Source: Chryseobacterium indologenes (GTDB taxonomy: Bacteria; Bacteroidota; Bacteroidia; Flavobacteriales; Weeksellaceae). Taken from it: a stretch of 64,000 nucleotides of DNA. The notes beneath the pieces are model-generated. The model had not been told where the DNA came from. It saw only the letters and a program-made list of their open reading frames with translations, and made no database searches. The translations under genes and the position numbers were made by a program. The stretch covers positions 434,001 to 498,000 of the forward strand of contig CP065590.1 of assembly GCA_016025055.1 (NCBI GenBank), written 5' to 3'. The stretch's first letter is position 1; every line of letters begins with the position of its first letter. Shown piece by piece: positions 43,471-52,268 of the stretch.

Positions 43471-44109
43471 TTATTCCTTAGTTCCAAAAATTGTCACATC
43501 CGTTTTTGTGTCTTTTTTAATATCTGATTCTTTCATATTATTTCCTCCTACATTTATTGTTTGTAAGGCTGTATTGGCTGAGATATCTATTATCTGAATT
43601 TTATTATGTTCAATATTAAGCTTTTTCAGGTTTTTGAGTGTAGTAATATCAATAGTTTCTAACTGATTTAAAGATAATGTTAATTGTTCAACTTTTGGTG
43701 TTCCTTTCATTGAAATAGCCTGCATAAGATTATTATCTAAATATAATGATCCCAGGTTTTTTAAATTTTCTGCGGTGAATGAAGTGAGTCTGCATCCTGT
43801 ACATGAAAACAATTCCAGTTTATCGAAATTCGCAATCCTTATATCAGGAATAGTATTATCATCGAGTACGGCCATTTTAACGTTTTTAAAATGCCGTAAA
43901 TCATCAGCGGAAGTAATACCTTTCTGTACCAGAAATAAATTGGTTATCATTCCGGTTTCTACAGGTTCCATGATTCCATTTTTATTAAGGTCAAAATTTG
44001 CCAACACTGCTTTCTCAAAATTCTTGTCCTTAAACTCAAGCTTTTGACTATAAAAAAAGGAAGATCCGGCAATAAGGGCAAGGGTTGTAAATATTTTAAT
44101 TTTCATCAT
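43471..44109 (-). CDS. Secreted leucine-rich-repeat protein
   Basis: 212 residues (start at 44109 or the adjacent ATG at 44106). Signal peptide to about residue 21 (SFFYSQ), an EF-hand-like segment NFDLNKNGIMEPVETG (possible calcium loop), then about five leucine-rich repeats in residues 85-195 (NLKNLGSLYLDNNLMQAI, TLKNLKKLNIEHNKIQII). Diverges from gldB. Probably a surface or periplasmic binding protein, with no known partner. Confidence 0.8.
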   Translation of the reverse strand: MMKIKIFTTLALIAGSSFFYSQKLEFKDKNFEKAVLANFDLNKNGIMEPVETGMITNLFLVQKGITSADDLRHFKNVKMAVLDDNTIPDIRIANFDKLELFSCTGCRLTSFTAENLKNLGSLYLDNNLMQAISMKGTPKVEQLTLSLNQLETIDITTLKNLKKLNIEHNKIQIIDISANTALQTINVGGNNMKESDIKKDTKTDVTIFGTKE

Positions 44110-44128
44110 GATATGTCCATTTAATCCT

Positions 44129-44136
44129 TACTTTTG
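44129..44136 (+). promoter_or_regulatory. -7 box upstream of gldB
   Basis: TACTTTTG, an exact TAnnTTTG match, 25 bases before the gldB start at 44162. It also excludes the longer open frame start at 44108. Confidence 0.5.
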
Positions 44137-44161
44137 TAAACTTAAATTCCTTGTAAAAATA

Positions 44162-45145
44162 ATGAAGATTTTTAGATATATTGCGCTTTCTTCTGTTTTA
44201 ATTCTGGGACTTGATTCCTGTAAAAAAGAGTCCGGAGATCAATGGAAAGTGGAAATAAAAGAACCTGTCGAAAAAATTAAAATCACGGATATTTCTAAAG
44301 AATTTTACAATCCGGGGATTCCGTTAGAACAATTTAAATCTAAGTTTCCATGGTTTCAGGGCACCGTTTCTGATGAAGATTTCGGAAAAAGAAGAACGGA
44401 TGATGAAGAAATAAAAATCTATAAGGAAGCCATCGGAAAAATAGATCAGGCTAAATTACAAACAGAGCTTCAGGAGCTGTTTTCACATGTTAAATATTAT
44501 TTTCCTCAGTTTAAGAGTCCGAAAGTTTATCTTTTTTCGTCTGCTTTACAGATGGTACAGGACCCGATCATTTATGACCGGAAAGGAAACTTCTTGTTTA
44601 TAGACATTACAGGTTTCATGGGAGATGGTAATCCTCATTACAAAGGACTGGAGCTTTATTTTCAGAAATCTATGAATCCTCAGAATATTGTTCCGAAAGT
44701 GTCGCAGCTTTTTGCGGAAAACATCGTTACAGAATCTCCAGATCACCAGAAATTTATTGATCAGATCATTCTCAACGGTAAGGTGATGGTTTTACAGGAT
44801 GCTTTCCTTCCTGACTTTCCGGATTATCTTAAAATAAATTATACCCAAAAGCAATATGATTGGGCTAAAGCCAATGAGGCCAACATCTGGAACTATTTCG
44901 TAGAAAGCAATTTGATTTTCGGAGATGACCCAAGATTGGGTGAGCGTTTTATTTCTCCGGGACCTTTTTCAAAGTTTTATACAGAAATTGATAATGAATC
45001 TTCCCCACAAATAGGGATTTTCACAGGATGGCAAATCTGCAAAGCCTACTTGAAAGAAAAACCTGAGACGAAATTAACTGATTTTCTGAAAATGGATGCG
45101 ACCAGCATCTTTAACCAATCCGGATATAAACCTGTAACAAAGTAG
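44162..45145 (+). CDS. gldB: Gliding motility lipoprotein GldB
   Basis: 327 residues from the ATG at 44162, with lipobox LGLDSC. The GldB signature segments are seen in order: FYNPGIPLEQFKSKFPWFQG, KVYLFSSALQMVQDPIIYD, DITGFMGDGNPHYKGLELYF and FLPDFPDYLKINYT, then a C-terminal PQIGIFTGWQICKAYL. GldB is needed for gliding in Flavobacterium, and it is conserved in non-gliding relatives. Its usual partner gldC lies 3.2 kb further on rather than directly behind it. Confidence 0.95.
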   Translation: MKIFRYIALSSVLILGLDSCKKESGDQWKVEIKEPVEKIKITDISKEFYNPGIPLEQFKSKFPWFQGTVSDEDFGKRRTDDEEIKIYKEAIGKIDQAKLQTELQELFSHVKYYFPQFKSPKVYLFSSALQMVQDPIIYDRKGNFLFIDITGFMGDGNPHYKGLELYFQKSMNPQNIVPKVSQLFAENIVTESPDHQKFIDQIILNGKVMVLQDAFLPDFPDYLKINYTQKQYDWAKANEANIWNYFVESNLIFGDDPRLGERFISPGPFSKFYTEIDNESSPQIGIFTGWQICKAYLKEKPETKLTDFLKMDATSIFNQSGYKPVTK

Positions 45146-45162
45146 AGAACATCACATACCTA

Positions 45163-45192
45163 TAAAAGACCTTTTGTATTGCAAAGGGTCTT
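45163..45192 (+). terminator. Terminator after gldB
   Basis: AAAAGACC...TTT pairs with AAAGGGTCTTTT (one bulge) around an 8-base loop, followed by Ts. It separates gldB from the ABC transporter genes. Confidence 0.7.
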
Positions 45193-45221
45193 TTTTATTT
45201 TCAACACAAATCAACATGCAC

Positions 45222-46124
45222 ATGGAAAATTTAATTAGTATTCGGAATTTAAATTACGGATTTACGAGGGACAAGCTCATCCTGAAAAATATAGATCTTT
45301 CGGTTCCCAAAGGAAGTATTTTTGGTTTTCTGGGAGCTAACGGAGCGGGAAAATCCACAACTATGAAAATGCTGATCGGCAGTATTCCCGACGACCAAAA
45401 TTCTATTCAGATTTTTGAAAAAGATTTATCAGATCTGTACCCGGAAGGCTTTCAGAAAATCGGTAGCCTGATTGATACAGCAGCATTCTACGACCATCTT
45501 TCCGGCTGGGATAACCTTGTCATTATTTCCAGACTTCGAAATTTACCCGGGTCTGAATGTGAAAGAGTTCTACATCTTGTGGGGCTTTGGGAAAGCAGAA
45601 AAATGAAAATGAAAAAGTATTCCCTGGGAATGAAGCAAAGGCTCTCTATTGCCATGACTCTCCTTGGGAAACCTGATCTGCTTATTCTTGATGAACCTGT
45701 AAACGGGCTGGATCCTAACGGAATGCTGGAGATGAGGGAATTACTCATCAAACTTAACAAAGAAGAAGGAGTTACTATTTTTATATCAAGCCATCTGCTT
45801 CAGGAAATTGAAAAAATGATCACTCATCTTGCTATTATTTCTCATGGTGAGATTCGCTTTACAGGAAGTATACAAGATCTTAACGAACTCTACAGATACA
45901 ACCATATCCGAATTGGAATCATAAATGCAACTCGGTTTATTGATGAAGTTCCTGAGAATTATTCTCCTAAAATTATCAATGACCACACCATAGAAATCAC
46001 TGCAGAGTCTAAAGAAAATATTGCAGCTCTTATCAAAAAGCTGGTTTTGGCTCAAGCCGAAATCTTTGAGGTAAAAAATAATGCGGGTCTTGAGGACTGG
46101 TTTATGGAAATAACAAAAAACTAA
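45222..46124 (+). CDS. ABC transporter ATP-binding protein (lantibiotic/BcrA type)
   Basis: 300 residues from the ATG at 45222 (an ATG two codons earlier is also possible). Walker A GANGAGKST, ABC signature YSLGMKQRLSIAM, Walker B LLILDEPVNGLDPNG and the H-loop ISSHLL are all present, so it is a functional ATPase of the BcrA/LanF class. That class powers export of, or immunity to, peptide antibiotics. The permease starts 6 bases downstream. Confidence 0.93.
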   Translation: MENLISIRNLNYGFTRDKLILKNIDLSVPKGSIFGFLGANGAGKSTTMKMLIGSIPDDQNSIQIFEKDLSDLYPEGFQKIGSLIDTAAFYDHLSGWDNLVIISRLRNLPGSECERVLHLVGLWESRKMKMKKYSLGMKQRLSIAMTLLGKPDLLILDEPVNGLDPNGMLEMRELLIKLNKEEGVTIFISSHLLQEIEKMITHLAIISHGEIRFTGSIQDLNELYRYNHIRIGIINATRFIDEVPENYSPKIINDHTIEITAESKENIAALIKKLVLAQAEIFEVKNNAGLEDWFMEITKN

Positions 46125-46130
46125 ACACAG

Positions 46131-48331
46131 ATGAAAAAATTATTAACCGCCATCGGTACAGAATGGCTAAAAACAAAAGGGTTGGGATTGACCTATATTG
46201 CCATTGTCCTTGGAACTCTAATCCCTTTTCTGAGCTTCGTTCCTGGGTTTTTCAAAAAAAGTCTCGTTATAGAAGGGACACTTAAGTATTCAATATTTGA
46301 AGATGCTATCGGTGGAGATGCCATCAAGTATTTTACATTTTTTATTGTACTGTTATTTGTCATTATTACAGCCAACAGAATAGCACAAACGGATCATAAA
46401 AATAACGGTTGGCAGCTGATGGAAACACAACCTGTGAGCAAATTTCAATTGTATCTGTCAAAATATATTATTCTCATATTCTTATGTTTTATATGTATTG
46501 TTTCTTATTTTGGATTCAATATTATTTTAGCCGTTGCAGATTATTATATACATCCTGATCCAGCCAAACTTATGACCTTTGATATCGTATGGATGATTAA
46601 GACCTTTATCAGAATTCTGATCACCATTTTAGGAATTGCTGCCCTTCAACTATGTGTTTCAATTGCTTTTCAAGGCTTTATCTGGTCATTTCTTATTGGC
46701 TCGCTGGGATTGGCTTCAAATATTACCTCCCTTGTACAAAAACAGGCCTACTTTTTTAATCCATATAGTTCTCTGTATACGTTTTGGAATGCCCCGGAAA
46801 TAAAAAATCTCAACAGTTTTATTTCTCATTCTGAATACATGAGCCTTTTCTGGATGGTCATATTTCTTGTTCTTGGCTATTTCTGGTACAGTAAAAAAGG
46901 ATTTAAAAATGCATTCCTTAAAAATAAAAAGCAGATTTTTATCTCCGCTGCTGCCTTAATTATTGGCTCCGGATTGCTTTATATTTTCCAAAAGCCCACA
47001 TCATATCGCAGCGATGGTACCGGAGTTGTTATCAAAGGAAAGCTGGAAACTGATCTCAAAATAGATTCTGTACGAATTTATTCCAAAGATTTTCACAAGA
47101 AAATCGGTGCAGCCATTGTTAAAAATAACACATTCAGCTGGTTGACCACACAAGCACTCCCTCTTGATGAATATATCCTGGAAATCGGAAATAAAAAAAT
47201 ACATTTCATTATGGCCAGTGGTGATTGGTTTAATTTCGATATCAAGCTTAATACAACCCAGATTGTATCTTATGTACAATCAAACAGGAAAGCTGATCAG
47301 GTGTATAAAAACAGTGAAAATTCTTTTGGGTATGAATTTCAATATGCACTGGAGAAACAAAATTACAGTAATGATCCCACAAAATTTTATGATGTGGCAG
47401 AATCCGACTGGAAAGAAAACAAAAGAATTCTCAATATATTTGCTGACCCGGAAAATAACGCCCTTTCAGAGGACTATAAACAATACAGAAGACAACTCAT
47501 GGCCATAGAGTATCTGAATGAGATTAATAATTACATAAAAATGACTTCTCTGACAGATACCAAGTTTGCACCACCCGCTCCTTTTTAAAAGAGCTTAATG
47601 AAAATATTCAGAAGCCGGGTAAACTTGTAAGCAAGAATGATAAATATCTGCAATATAAACTGGATCTGCTTTTGTCTGATAAAGAACAGGTTTCCAATCC
47701 GGATAGTATTCTTTTTGTGAAAATTGATCATATGCCAAAAGGACTTTCAAAAGATCAGCTGCTATCAAAACATTTAACAAAATCCATAGAACTACAAACG
47801 GACAGCATTGCAAGAAACAAACTTTTTAATGCTGAAATCGGTAAAGTAAGTAATATTGATTACAAAAAAGCTCTCTACTCAAAACTTGACGAAATCAATA
47901 GGTCTCAGAAGGGGTCTGTATTTCCGGATATTGCTCTTCTTAATGATAAAGGGATTACCCAAAAACTTTCAAAATATAAAGGCAAATATGTGATAATAGA
48001 CTTCTGGGCAACCTGGTGTGGCCCGTGTAAACAGATTCGCCCTATATTTGAGTCGAGAAGTTACCAATACAGACATTATGATAATATTCAGTTTATTTCT
48101 ATCAGTCTGGACGAAGAACAATCCAAATGGACAAATTATTTAAAAACAAAAACGTCTAACATACCACAGTTCTGGCTTATTAATGCAGAGCAGTTTATGA
48201 ATAAATACAAAATACAGTCTATCCCAAGATTTATTATTGTTGATCCTGAAGGTAAAATTTTTAACTTTAATACACCATTTCCTGATGAAGATAATTTCGT
48301 AGAAATTTTAGATAAGCTCAAGAAGTATTAA
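46131..48331 (+). pseudogene. ABC permease fused to extracytoplasmic thioredoxin domain, one-base frameshift
   Basis: The first frame (to 47588) has about seven transmembrane helices (residues 20-40, 68-85, 110-133, 152-172, 175-200, 239-256, 267-285) of the ABC-2/lantibiotic type. A DUF4369-like beta domain begins GTGVVIKGKLETDLKIDSVR. One extra T in the five-T run 47582-47586 joins this to the next frame (LKELNENIQKPGKLV), which has no good start of its own. It ends in a TlpA/AhpC-type thioredoxin domain with IIDFWATWCGPCKQI (Cys 630 and 633 of 733). An odd number of helices places the thioredoxin in the periplasm. Substrate unknown. Confidence 0.78.
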
Positions 48332-48336
48332 CTTTG
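48329..48336 (+). promoter_or_regulatory. -7 box upstream of gldC
   Basis: TAACTTTG, an exact TAnnTTTG match, which begins on the stop codon of the preceding gene. It would give gldC its own transcription 19 bases before its start. Confidence 0.5.
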
Positions 48337-48355
48337 CTGAAAATTTTAAATTGAT

Positions 48356-48679
48356 ATGAGAAAAACTCAGATTACGATAGATGTAGAGCTGGATGAAAAC
48401 CACGTTCCTGAAAACATCACATGGAATGCTCAGGACGGTGGTATTGAAAAGGAAGAAACAAAAGCGACAATGATCTCTGTATGGGATGATAAAACAAAAG
48501 AAGCTTTACGAATCGATCTTTGGACAAAAGAAATGCCCGTGGATCAGATGAAGATGTTTATCCACCAGATCTTAATCTCTTTAGGAAACACTTACCAGAG
48601 AGCAACAGGTGAGGAAGATGTGGCACAGTGGATGGAAGAAATTGCAGAAGAGTTTGCGGTGAAATCAGCCATAAAATAA
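48356..48679 (+). CDS. gldC: Gliding motility protein GldC
   Basis: 107 residues. Full GldC pattern: RKTQITIDVELDENHVPENI, MISVWDDKTKEALRIDLWTK, MPVDQMKMFIHQILISLGNT and the acidic QWMEEIAEEFAVKS end. It is cytoplasmic and stabilises the gliding apparatus. In Flavobacterium it follows gldB directly. Here it is separated from gldB by the ABC transporter genes. Confidence 0.96.
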   Translation: MRKTQITIDVELDENHVPENITWNAQDGGIEKEETKATMISVWDDKTKEALRIDLWTKEMPVDQMKMFIHQILISLGNTYQRATGEEDVAQWMEEIAEEFAVKSAIK

Positions 48680-48723
48680 AAATATAAAAATGGATCAGTT
48701 TACTGATAAAACAATGCTGAAAT

Positions 48724-48758
48724 ATTGGTAAATTGGTACATTATTAGATTGGTAAATT
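48724..48758. repeat. Short iterated repeats upstream of the PLP gamma-synthase/lyase gene
   Basis: Three copies of ATTGGTAMATT, at 48724-48734, 48732-48742 and 48748-48758, just before the gene at 48769. They are either slippage-derived or regulatory iterons. Confidence 0.4.
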
Positions 48759-48768
48759 ATAAAATATT

Positions 48769-49908
48769 ATGAATTTTAATACAAAAGTAATTCACGGAGG
48801 GCAGCATCATGAGTCTGCAACAGGTTCTGTAAATGTTCCTGTATTTCTAACCTCTACATTTGCACAAAAAAGTCCCGGAGTACATTCCGGATATGAATAT
48901 TCAAGAGCTGCCAACCCTACAAGACAGGCATTGGAAGACTCTTTGGCAAGTATTGAAAACGGAGCGAGAGGTTTGGCTTTCGGTTCAGGTCTTGCAGCAA
49001 TTGACTGTGTTCTGAAATTGTTGAATCCAGGTGATGAGGTAATTGCTGTGGATGACCTTTATGGTGGTACCTACAGAATGTTTACCAGACTTTTCGAAAA
49101 ATATCAGTTGAAATTTACATTCGTGAATTTTGATGATGTTTCTAAAATTGCTGACGTTATTACTGACAAAACAAAACTGATCTGGGTGGAAACTCCAACC
49201 AATCCGTTGATGAAATTGGTAGATATCAAGGCAGTAGTAGACATTGCTAAAGGAAAGGATATTTTAGTTGCGGTAGACAACACTTTTGCCACGCCTTATA
49301 TCCAGAGACCTATTGATCTGAGAGCTGATATCGTAATGCACTCTGCAACAAAATACCTCGGAGGTCACTCTGACGTTATTGCAGGAGCTCTTATTGCTAA
49401 AGATGCCGAATTAGGTGAAAAACTTCACTTTATTCAATTTGCAAGTGGTGGTATTTTAGGACCACACGATTCTTACCTTGTATTGAGAGGAATCAAAACA
49501 TTGGCGTTAAGAATGCAGAGACATTCTGACAACGGTCTTGCGGTTGCAAAATATCTTGAAACCCATCCGGCCGTTGATAAAGTCATTTATCCGGGATTGG
49601 AATCTCACCCTCAGTATGAGCTGGCTAAATCTCAAATGAAGGAATCAGGAGGAATGGTGTCATTCACTTTCAAATCCGGAAAAAAAGAAGATGCCATCAA
49701 GTTTCTGGAAAAAGTAAGAGTATTCACACTTGCTGAATCTCTGGGAGGTGTGGAATCATTGGCCAATCATCCTGCATTGATGACCCACGCTTCTATTCCG
49801 GCAGAAAAACGTGCTGAACTGGGAATTACAGATGACCTTGTTCGTTTAAGCGTTGGAATTGAAGATGCAGAAGATCTTATTGCAGATTTAGAGAAAGCTT
49901 TTTCTTAA
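48769..49908 (+). CDS. Cystathionine gamma-synthase/lyase family PLP enzyme
   Basis: 379 residues. Cys/Met metabolism PLP fold: VNVPVFLTSTFAQKSPGV, YSRAANPTRQALEDSLASIE, FGSGLAAIDCVLKLL, GDEVIAVDDLYGGTYRMF, and the PLP lysine in MHSATKYLGGHSDVIAGAL. The C-terminus reads ESLGGVESLANHPALMTHAS, which fits MetB or CGL-type enzymes. It acts in transsulfuration or methionine synthesis. Synthase versus lyase is not decided by sequence. Confidence 0.92.
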   Translation: MNFNTKVIHGGQHHESATGSVNVPVFLTSTFAQKSPGVHSGYEYSRAANPTRQALEDSLASIENGARGLAFGSGLAAIDCVLKLLNPGDEVIAVDDLYGGTYRMFTRLFEKYQLKFTFVNFDDVSKIADVITDKTKLIWVETPTNPLMKLVDIKAVVDIAKGKDILVAVDNTFATPYIQRPIDLRADIVMHSATKYLGGHSDVIAGALIAKDAELGEKLHFIQFASGGILGPHDSYLVLRGIKTLALRMQRHSDNGLAVAKYLETHPAVDKVIYPGLESHPQYELAKSQMKESGGMVSFTFKSGKKEDAIKFLEKVRVFTLAESLGGVESLANHPALMTHASIPAEKRAELGITDDLVRLSVGIEDAEDLIADLEKAFS

Positions 49909-49985
49909 ACAAAATAAAATAATGAGAAGGGATTTAATAAAAATATTCCTTCTCATTTTATTTTACACCAAAACACTATCTTATT

Positions 49986-50432
49986 ATGAGAGATATACGA
50001 AAAGCAATCATTTCCGATTTGCCAAAACTTGCAGAACTCTTCGATCAGTATAGAATATTTTATCATAAAGACTCTGATATCCCTGCCGCTACTCATTTTC
50101 TTCAGGAAAGACTGGAAAACAAAGATTCTGAAATTTTCGTTGCCGAAGAAGATGGTATGTTAACTGGATTTGTACAGCTCTACCCTATTTTTTCTTCCAC
50201 CAGAATGCAGCGATACTGGTTGCTTAATGATTTATATGTCAACGAAAAGCACCGTGGAAAAGGGTTTTCCAAAGCACTCATTGAAGAATCAAAAGACCTG
50301 TGTCGATCTTCCAAAGCCTGCGGAATTTTATTGGAAACAGGAAAAGGCAATGATATCGGAAATCAATTGTATCCGGCTTGCGGATTTGAACTTTATGATT
50401 CCGTGAATTTTTATGAATGGAGCAATTCATAG
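49986..50432 (+). CDS. GNAT N-acetyltransferase
   Basis: 148 residues. It opens RDIRKAIISDLPKLAELFDQYR and has the acetyl-CoA loop LNDLYVNEKHRGKGFSKALI with ILLETGKGNDIGNQLYPACG. Small-molecule acetyltransferase of unknown substrate. It stands between the PLP enzyme and a DinB protein. Confidence 0.85.
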   Translation: MRDIRKAIISDLPKLAELFDQYRIFYHKDSDIPAATHFLQERLENKDSEIFVAEEDGMLTGFVQLYPIFSSTRMQRYWLLNDLYVNEKHRGKGFSKALIEESKDLCRSSKACGILLETGKGNDIGNQLYPACGFELYDSVNFYEWSNS

Positions 50433-50471
50433 AAGCACATCAAAAATTACTAACTTATAACTCAAAACAAT

Positions 50472-50984
50472 ATGTCAGATTTTCAAAAATACGTTCAAAG
50501 ATATTTAGATCAGATTCCGTCAGGAGATTGGTTGAAAGAATTAAAAATTTCCGGAGAAAAAACAATCGGAATCTATTCTAATCTCACAGAGGAACAATCC
50601 CGTTTCGCCTACGCTGAAGGAAAATGGACCCTGAAAGAACTTTTGCTTCATTTATCAGACTGTGAAAGAGTCTTTCAATACAGAATGCTCGCTTTTGCAA
50701 GAGGTGATAAAAATAATCTTCCTGGATTTGATGAAAATGAATATGCTGAAAAGTCATTCGCTCACGAAAGAACTTTAGAATCTTTAATTGAAGAATATAC
50801 GCTGGTAAGAAAATCTACTCAGATTTTAGCTGAAACCCTAACTCCTTCCGCTTTACAAACGACAGGTATCGCCAACGGAAATGAAGTTTCCGTAGAAACA
50901 ATCGGAAAATTGATCGTGGGCCACAATTATCATCACCTGAATATTATTGAGGAAAGATATTTATCTAAATTGGGATGGATGTAA
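50472..50984 (+). CDS. DinB family protein
   Basis: 170 residues of four-helix bundle. Metal-binding histidines are in LLLHLSDCERVFQYR and VGHNYHHLNIIEERYL (HxxxH). DinB-like bundles bind divalent metal and in many cases act as thiol S-transferases (YfiT/BstA type). The substrate is unknown. Confidence 0.85.
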   Translation: MSDFQKYVQRYLDQIPSGDWLKELKISGEKTIGIYSNLTEEQSRFAYAEGKWTLKELLLHLSDCERVFQYRMLAFARGDKNNLPGFDENEYAEKSFAHERTLESLIEEYTLVRKSTQILAETLTPSALQTTGIANGNEVSVETIGKLIVGHNYHHLNIIEERYLSKLGWM

Positions 50985-51000
50985 ATATAAATTTGTTAAT

Positions 51001-51135
51001 GGGCCAAAGCCCATTTCTATTGACAATTTCCATATTTATCTTAATATAAAACAGACAAATCAAAATCAACAGGAACGGGCTTTAGCCCGTTTTTCAATAA
51101 ATACATCTTCCATTGGCTTTAGCCAAAACTTAAAA
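51001..51135. repeat. Interspersed GGCTTTAGCC-type repeat, copy C (largest)
   Basis: Three cores: GGGCCAAAGCCC (51001-51012), CGGGCTTTAGCCCG (near 51078-51091) and TTGGCTTTAGCCAA (near 51113-51127), separated by about 65 and 25 bases. Bases 51006-51022 are identical over 17 bases to copy B. It occupies the gap before the Sua5-like gene. Confidence 0.65.
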
Positions 51136-51173
51136 AATAATTCAACATCCCGTTTCATTTACAGGTTAATTTT

Positions 51174-51204
51174 TTGTCTAAAAAACCTAGATTTTCTACC
51201 TTTA
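51174..51204 (+). promoter_or_regulatory. Promoter-like pair upstream of the Sua5/YciO gene
   Basis: TTG (51174-51176) and TACCTTTA (51197-51204, one base off TAnnTTTG) with a 20-base spacer, 26 bases before the start at 51231. Confidence 0.35.
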
Positions 51205-51230
51205 TCGACTGATTTGAATTCAATACAATT

Positions 51231-51778
51231 ATGGAACATATTATAGATGTTTTAAAATCCGGCGGAACTATTCTTTACCCTACCGATACGATTTGGGGAA
51301 TCGGATGTGATGCCACCAATATAGAAGCTGTCAATAAAATTTTTGACATTAAAAAAGGGAAAAGAATAAGTCTATGATTATTCTGGTAGAGTCTGAAAAA
51401 AGGCTTCAGGATTTGGTAGATGTTCCTGAAATGGCCTGGGAAATCATTGACCTGAGCGAAAAGCCGGTAACTATCGTATATGAAAACCCACGAGGTCTTC
51501 CTAAGGAATTGCTTGCTGAGGATGGCAGTATAGGAATCAGATTGGTAAAAAATGATTTTTGTAAAAAATTAATTACAAAACTGAATAAACCTTTGGTATC
51601 TACCTCAGCCAATTTCAGCGGTGATAAAAGTCCTTTGAAATTTTCGGATATTTCTCCGGAAATGATCAAGCTTGTCGATTATGCAGTGGAAGAAGACAGA
51701 GATAAAGTTTCAAAATATTCAGGATCTTCGGTGATTAAAATATGGGCTGATAACAGAATAAAAGTCCTCAGGGAGTAA
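51231..51778 (+). pseudogene. Sua5/YciO/YrdC family protein, one-base frameshift
   Basis: The first frame reads MEHIIDVLKSGGTILYPTDT and IWGIGCDATNIEAVNKIF, then stops after IKKGKRISL. Adding one A to the six-A run 51351-51356 gives KKREKNKSMIILVES and the rest of the domain: ITIVYENPRGLP-type, GSIGIRLVKNDFC, LVSTSANFSGDKSP. The corrected protein is 182 residues. This fold makes threonylcarbamoyl-AMP for the t6A modification of tRNA (Sua5/TsaC). The short form could also be the related YciO. Confidence 0.85.
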
Positions 51779-51850
51779 TAAATTTTGTCTTACCTGATTT
51801 ATTTTTGGAGTCTTGCCTGTACATATCGGCAGGATTTCTTTTTTTAGTTT

Positions 51851-51858
51851 TATCTTTG
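51851..51858 (+). promoter_or_regulatory. -7 box upstream of the NTF2-like gene
   Basis: TATCTTTG, an exact TAnnTTTG match, 28 bases before the start at 51887. Confidence 0.45.
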
Positions 51859-51886
51859 CAAAACTTCACCTCATAAAATACATGCT

Positions 51887-52231
51887 ATGAATCATCAAAA
51901 ATTTGCTCAGATGTGGGTAGATACCTGGAATTCTCATGATTTGGACGATATTCTTTCTCATTATTCCGAAGAAATCGAAATCACAACCCCGATGATAGCA
52001 ATGGCTACCGGTGGTAAAGAAAGTTCATTACACGGAAAAGAGGCTGTTCGTGAGTATTGGAGGAAGGCATTGGAAAAATTTCCTGGTCTTCACTTTGAAT
52101 TGATTCACTCAACTGCCGGAGTTGATTCAGTAGCATTATTTTATAAGTCTATTATGGATAAACATGCTGTTGAGGTCATGTTTTTTGATGAAGAGGGAAA
52201 AATTAGTAAAATGTATGCCCATTATGATTAG
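51887..52231 (+). CDS. NTF2-like (SnoaL) family protein
   Basis: 114 residues. It opens KFAQMWVDTWNSHDLDDILSHY and continues with HGKEAVREYWRKALEKFPGL and a beta-sheet core ending EEGKISKMYAHYD, the typical NTF2-like cone fold. Function unknown. Stands alone between the Sua5-like and CCA-adding genes. Confidence 0.85.
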   Translation: MNHQKFAQMWVDTWNSHDLDDILSHYSEEIEITTPMIAMATGGKESSLHGKEAVREYWRKALEKFPGLHFELIHSTAGVDSVALFYKSIMDKHAVEVMFFDEEGKISKMYAHYD

Positions 52232-52268
52232 TGAGCAACATTGGTAGAAACTGACACTATTATAAACG

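Noticed and set aside
47672..48331. A free-standing thioredoxin gene starting at 47672
   Set aside because: The first codon of that frame is TTG with no signal peptide, and the frame upstream stays open and joins the permease after one added T. The free-standing form is the less likely reading.
50947..51246. Plus-strand frame of 99 codons after the DinB gene
   Set aside because: It runs through the palindromic repeat copy C and overlaps the start of the Sua5-like gene in another frame. It has no plausible start signal and reads as repeat-derived.
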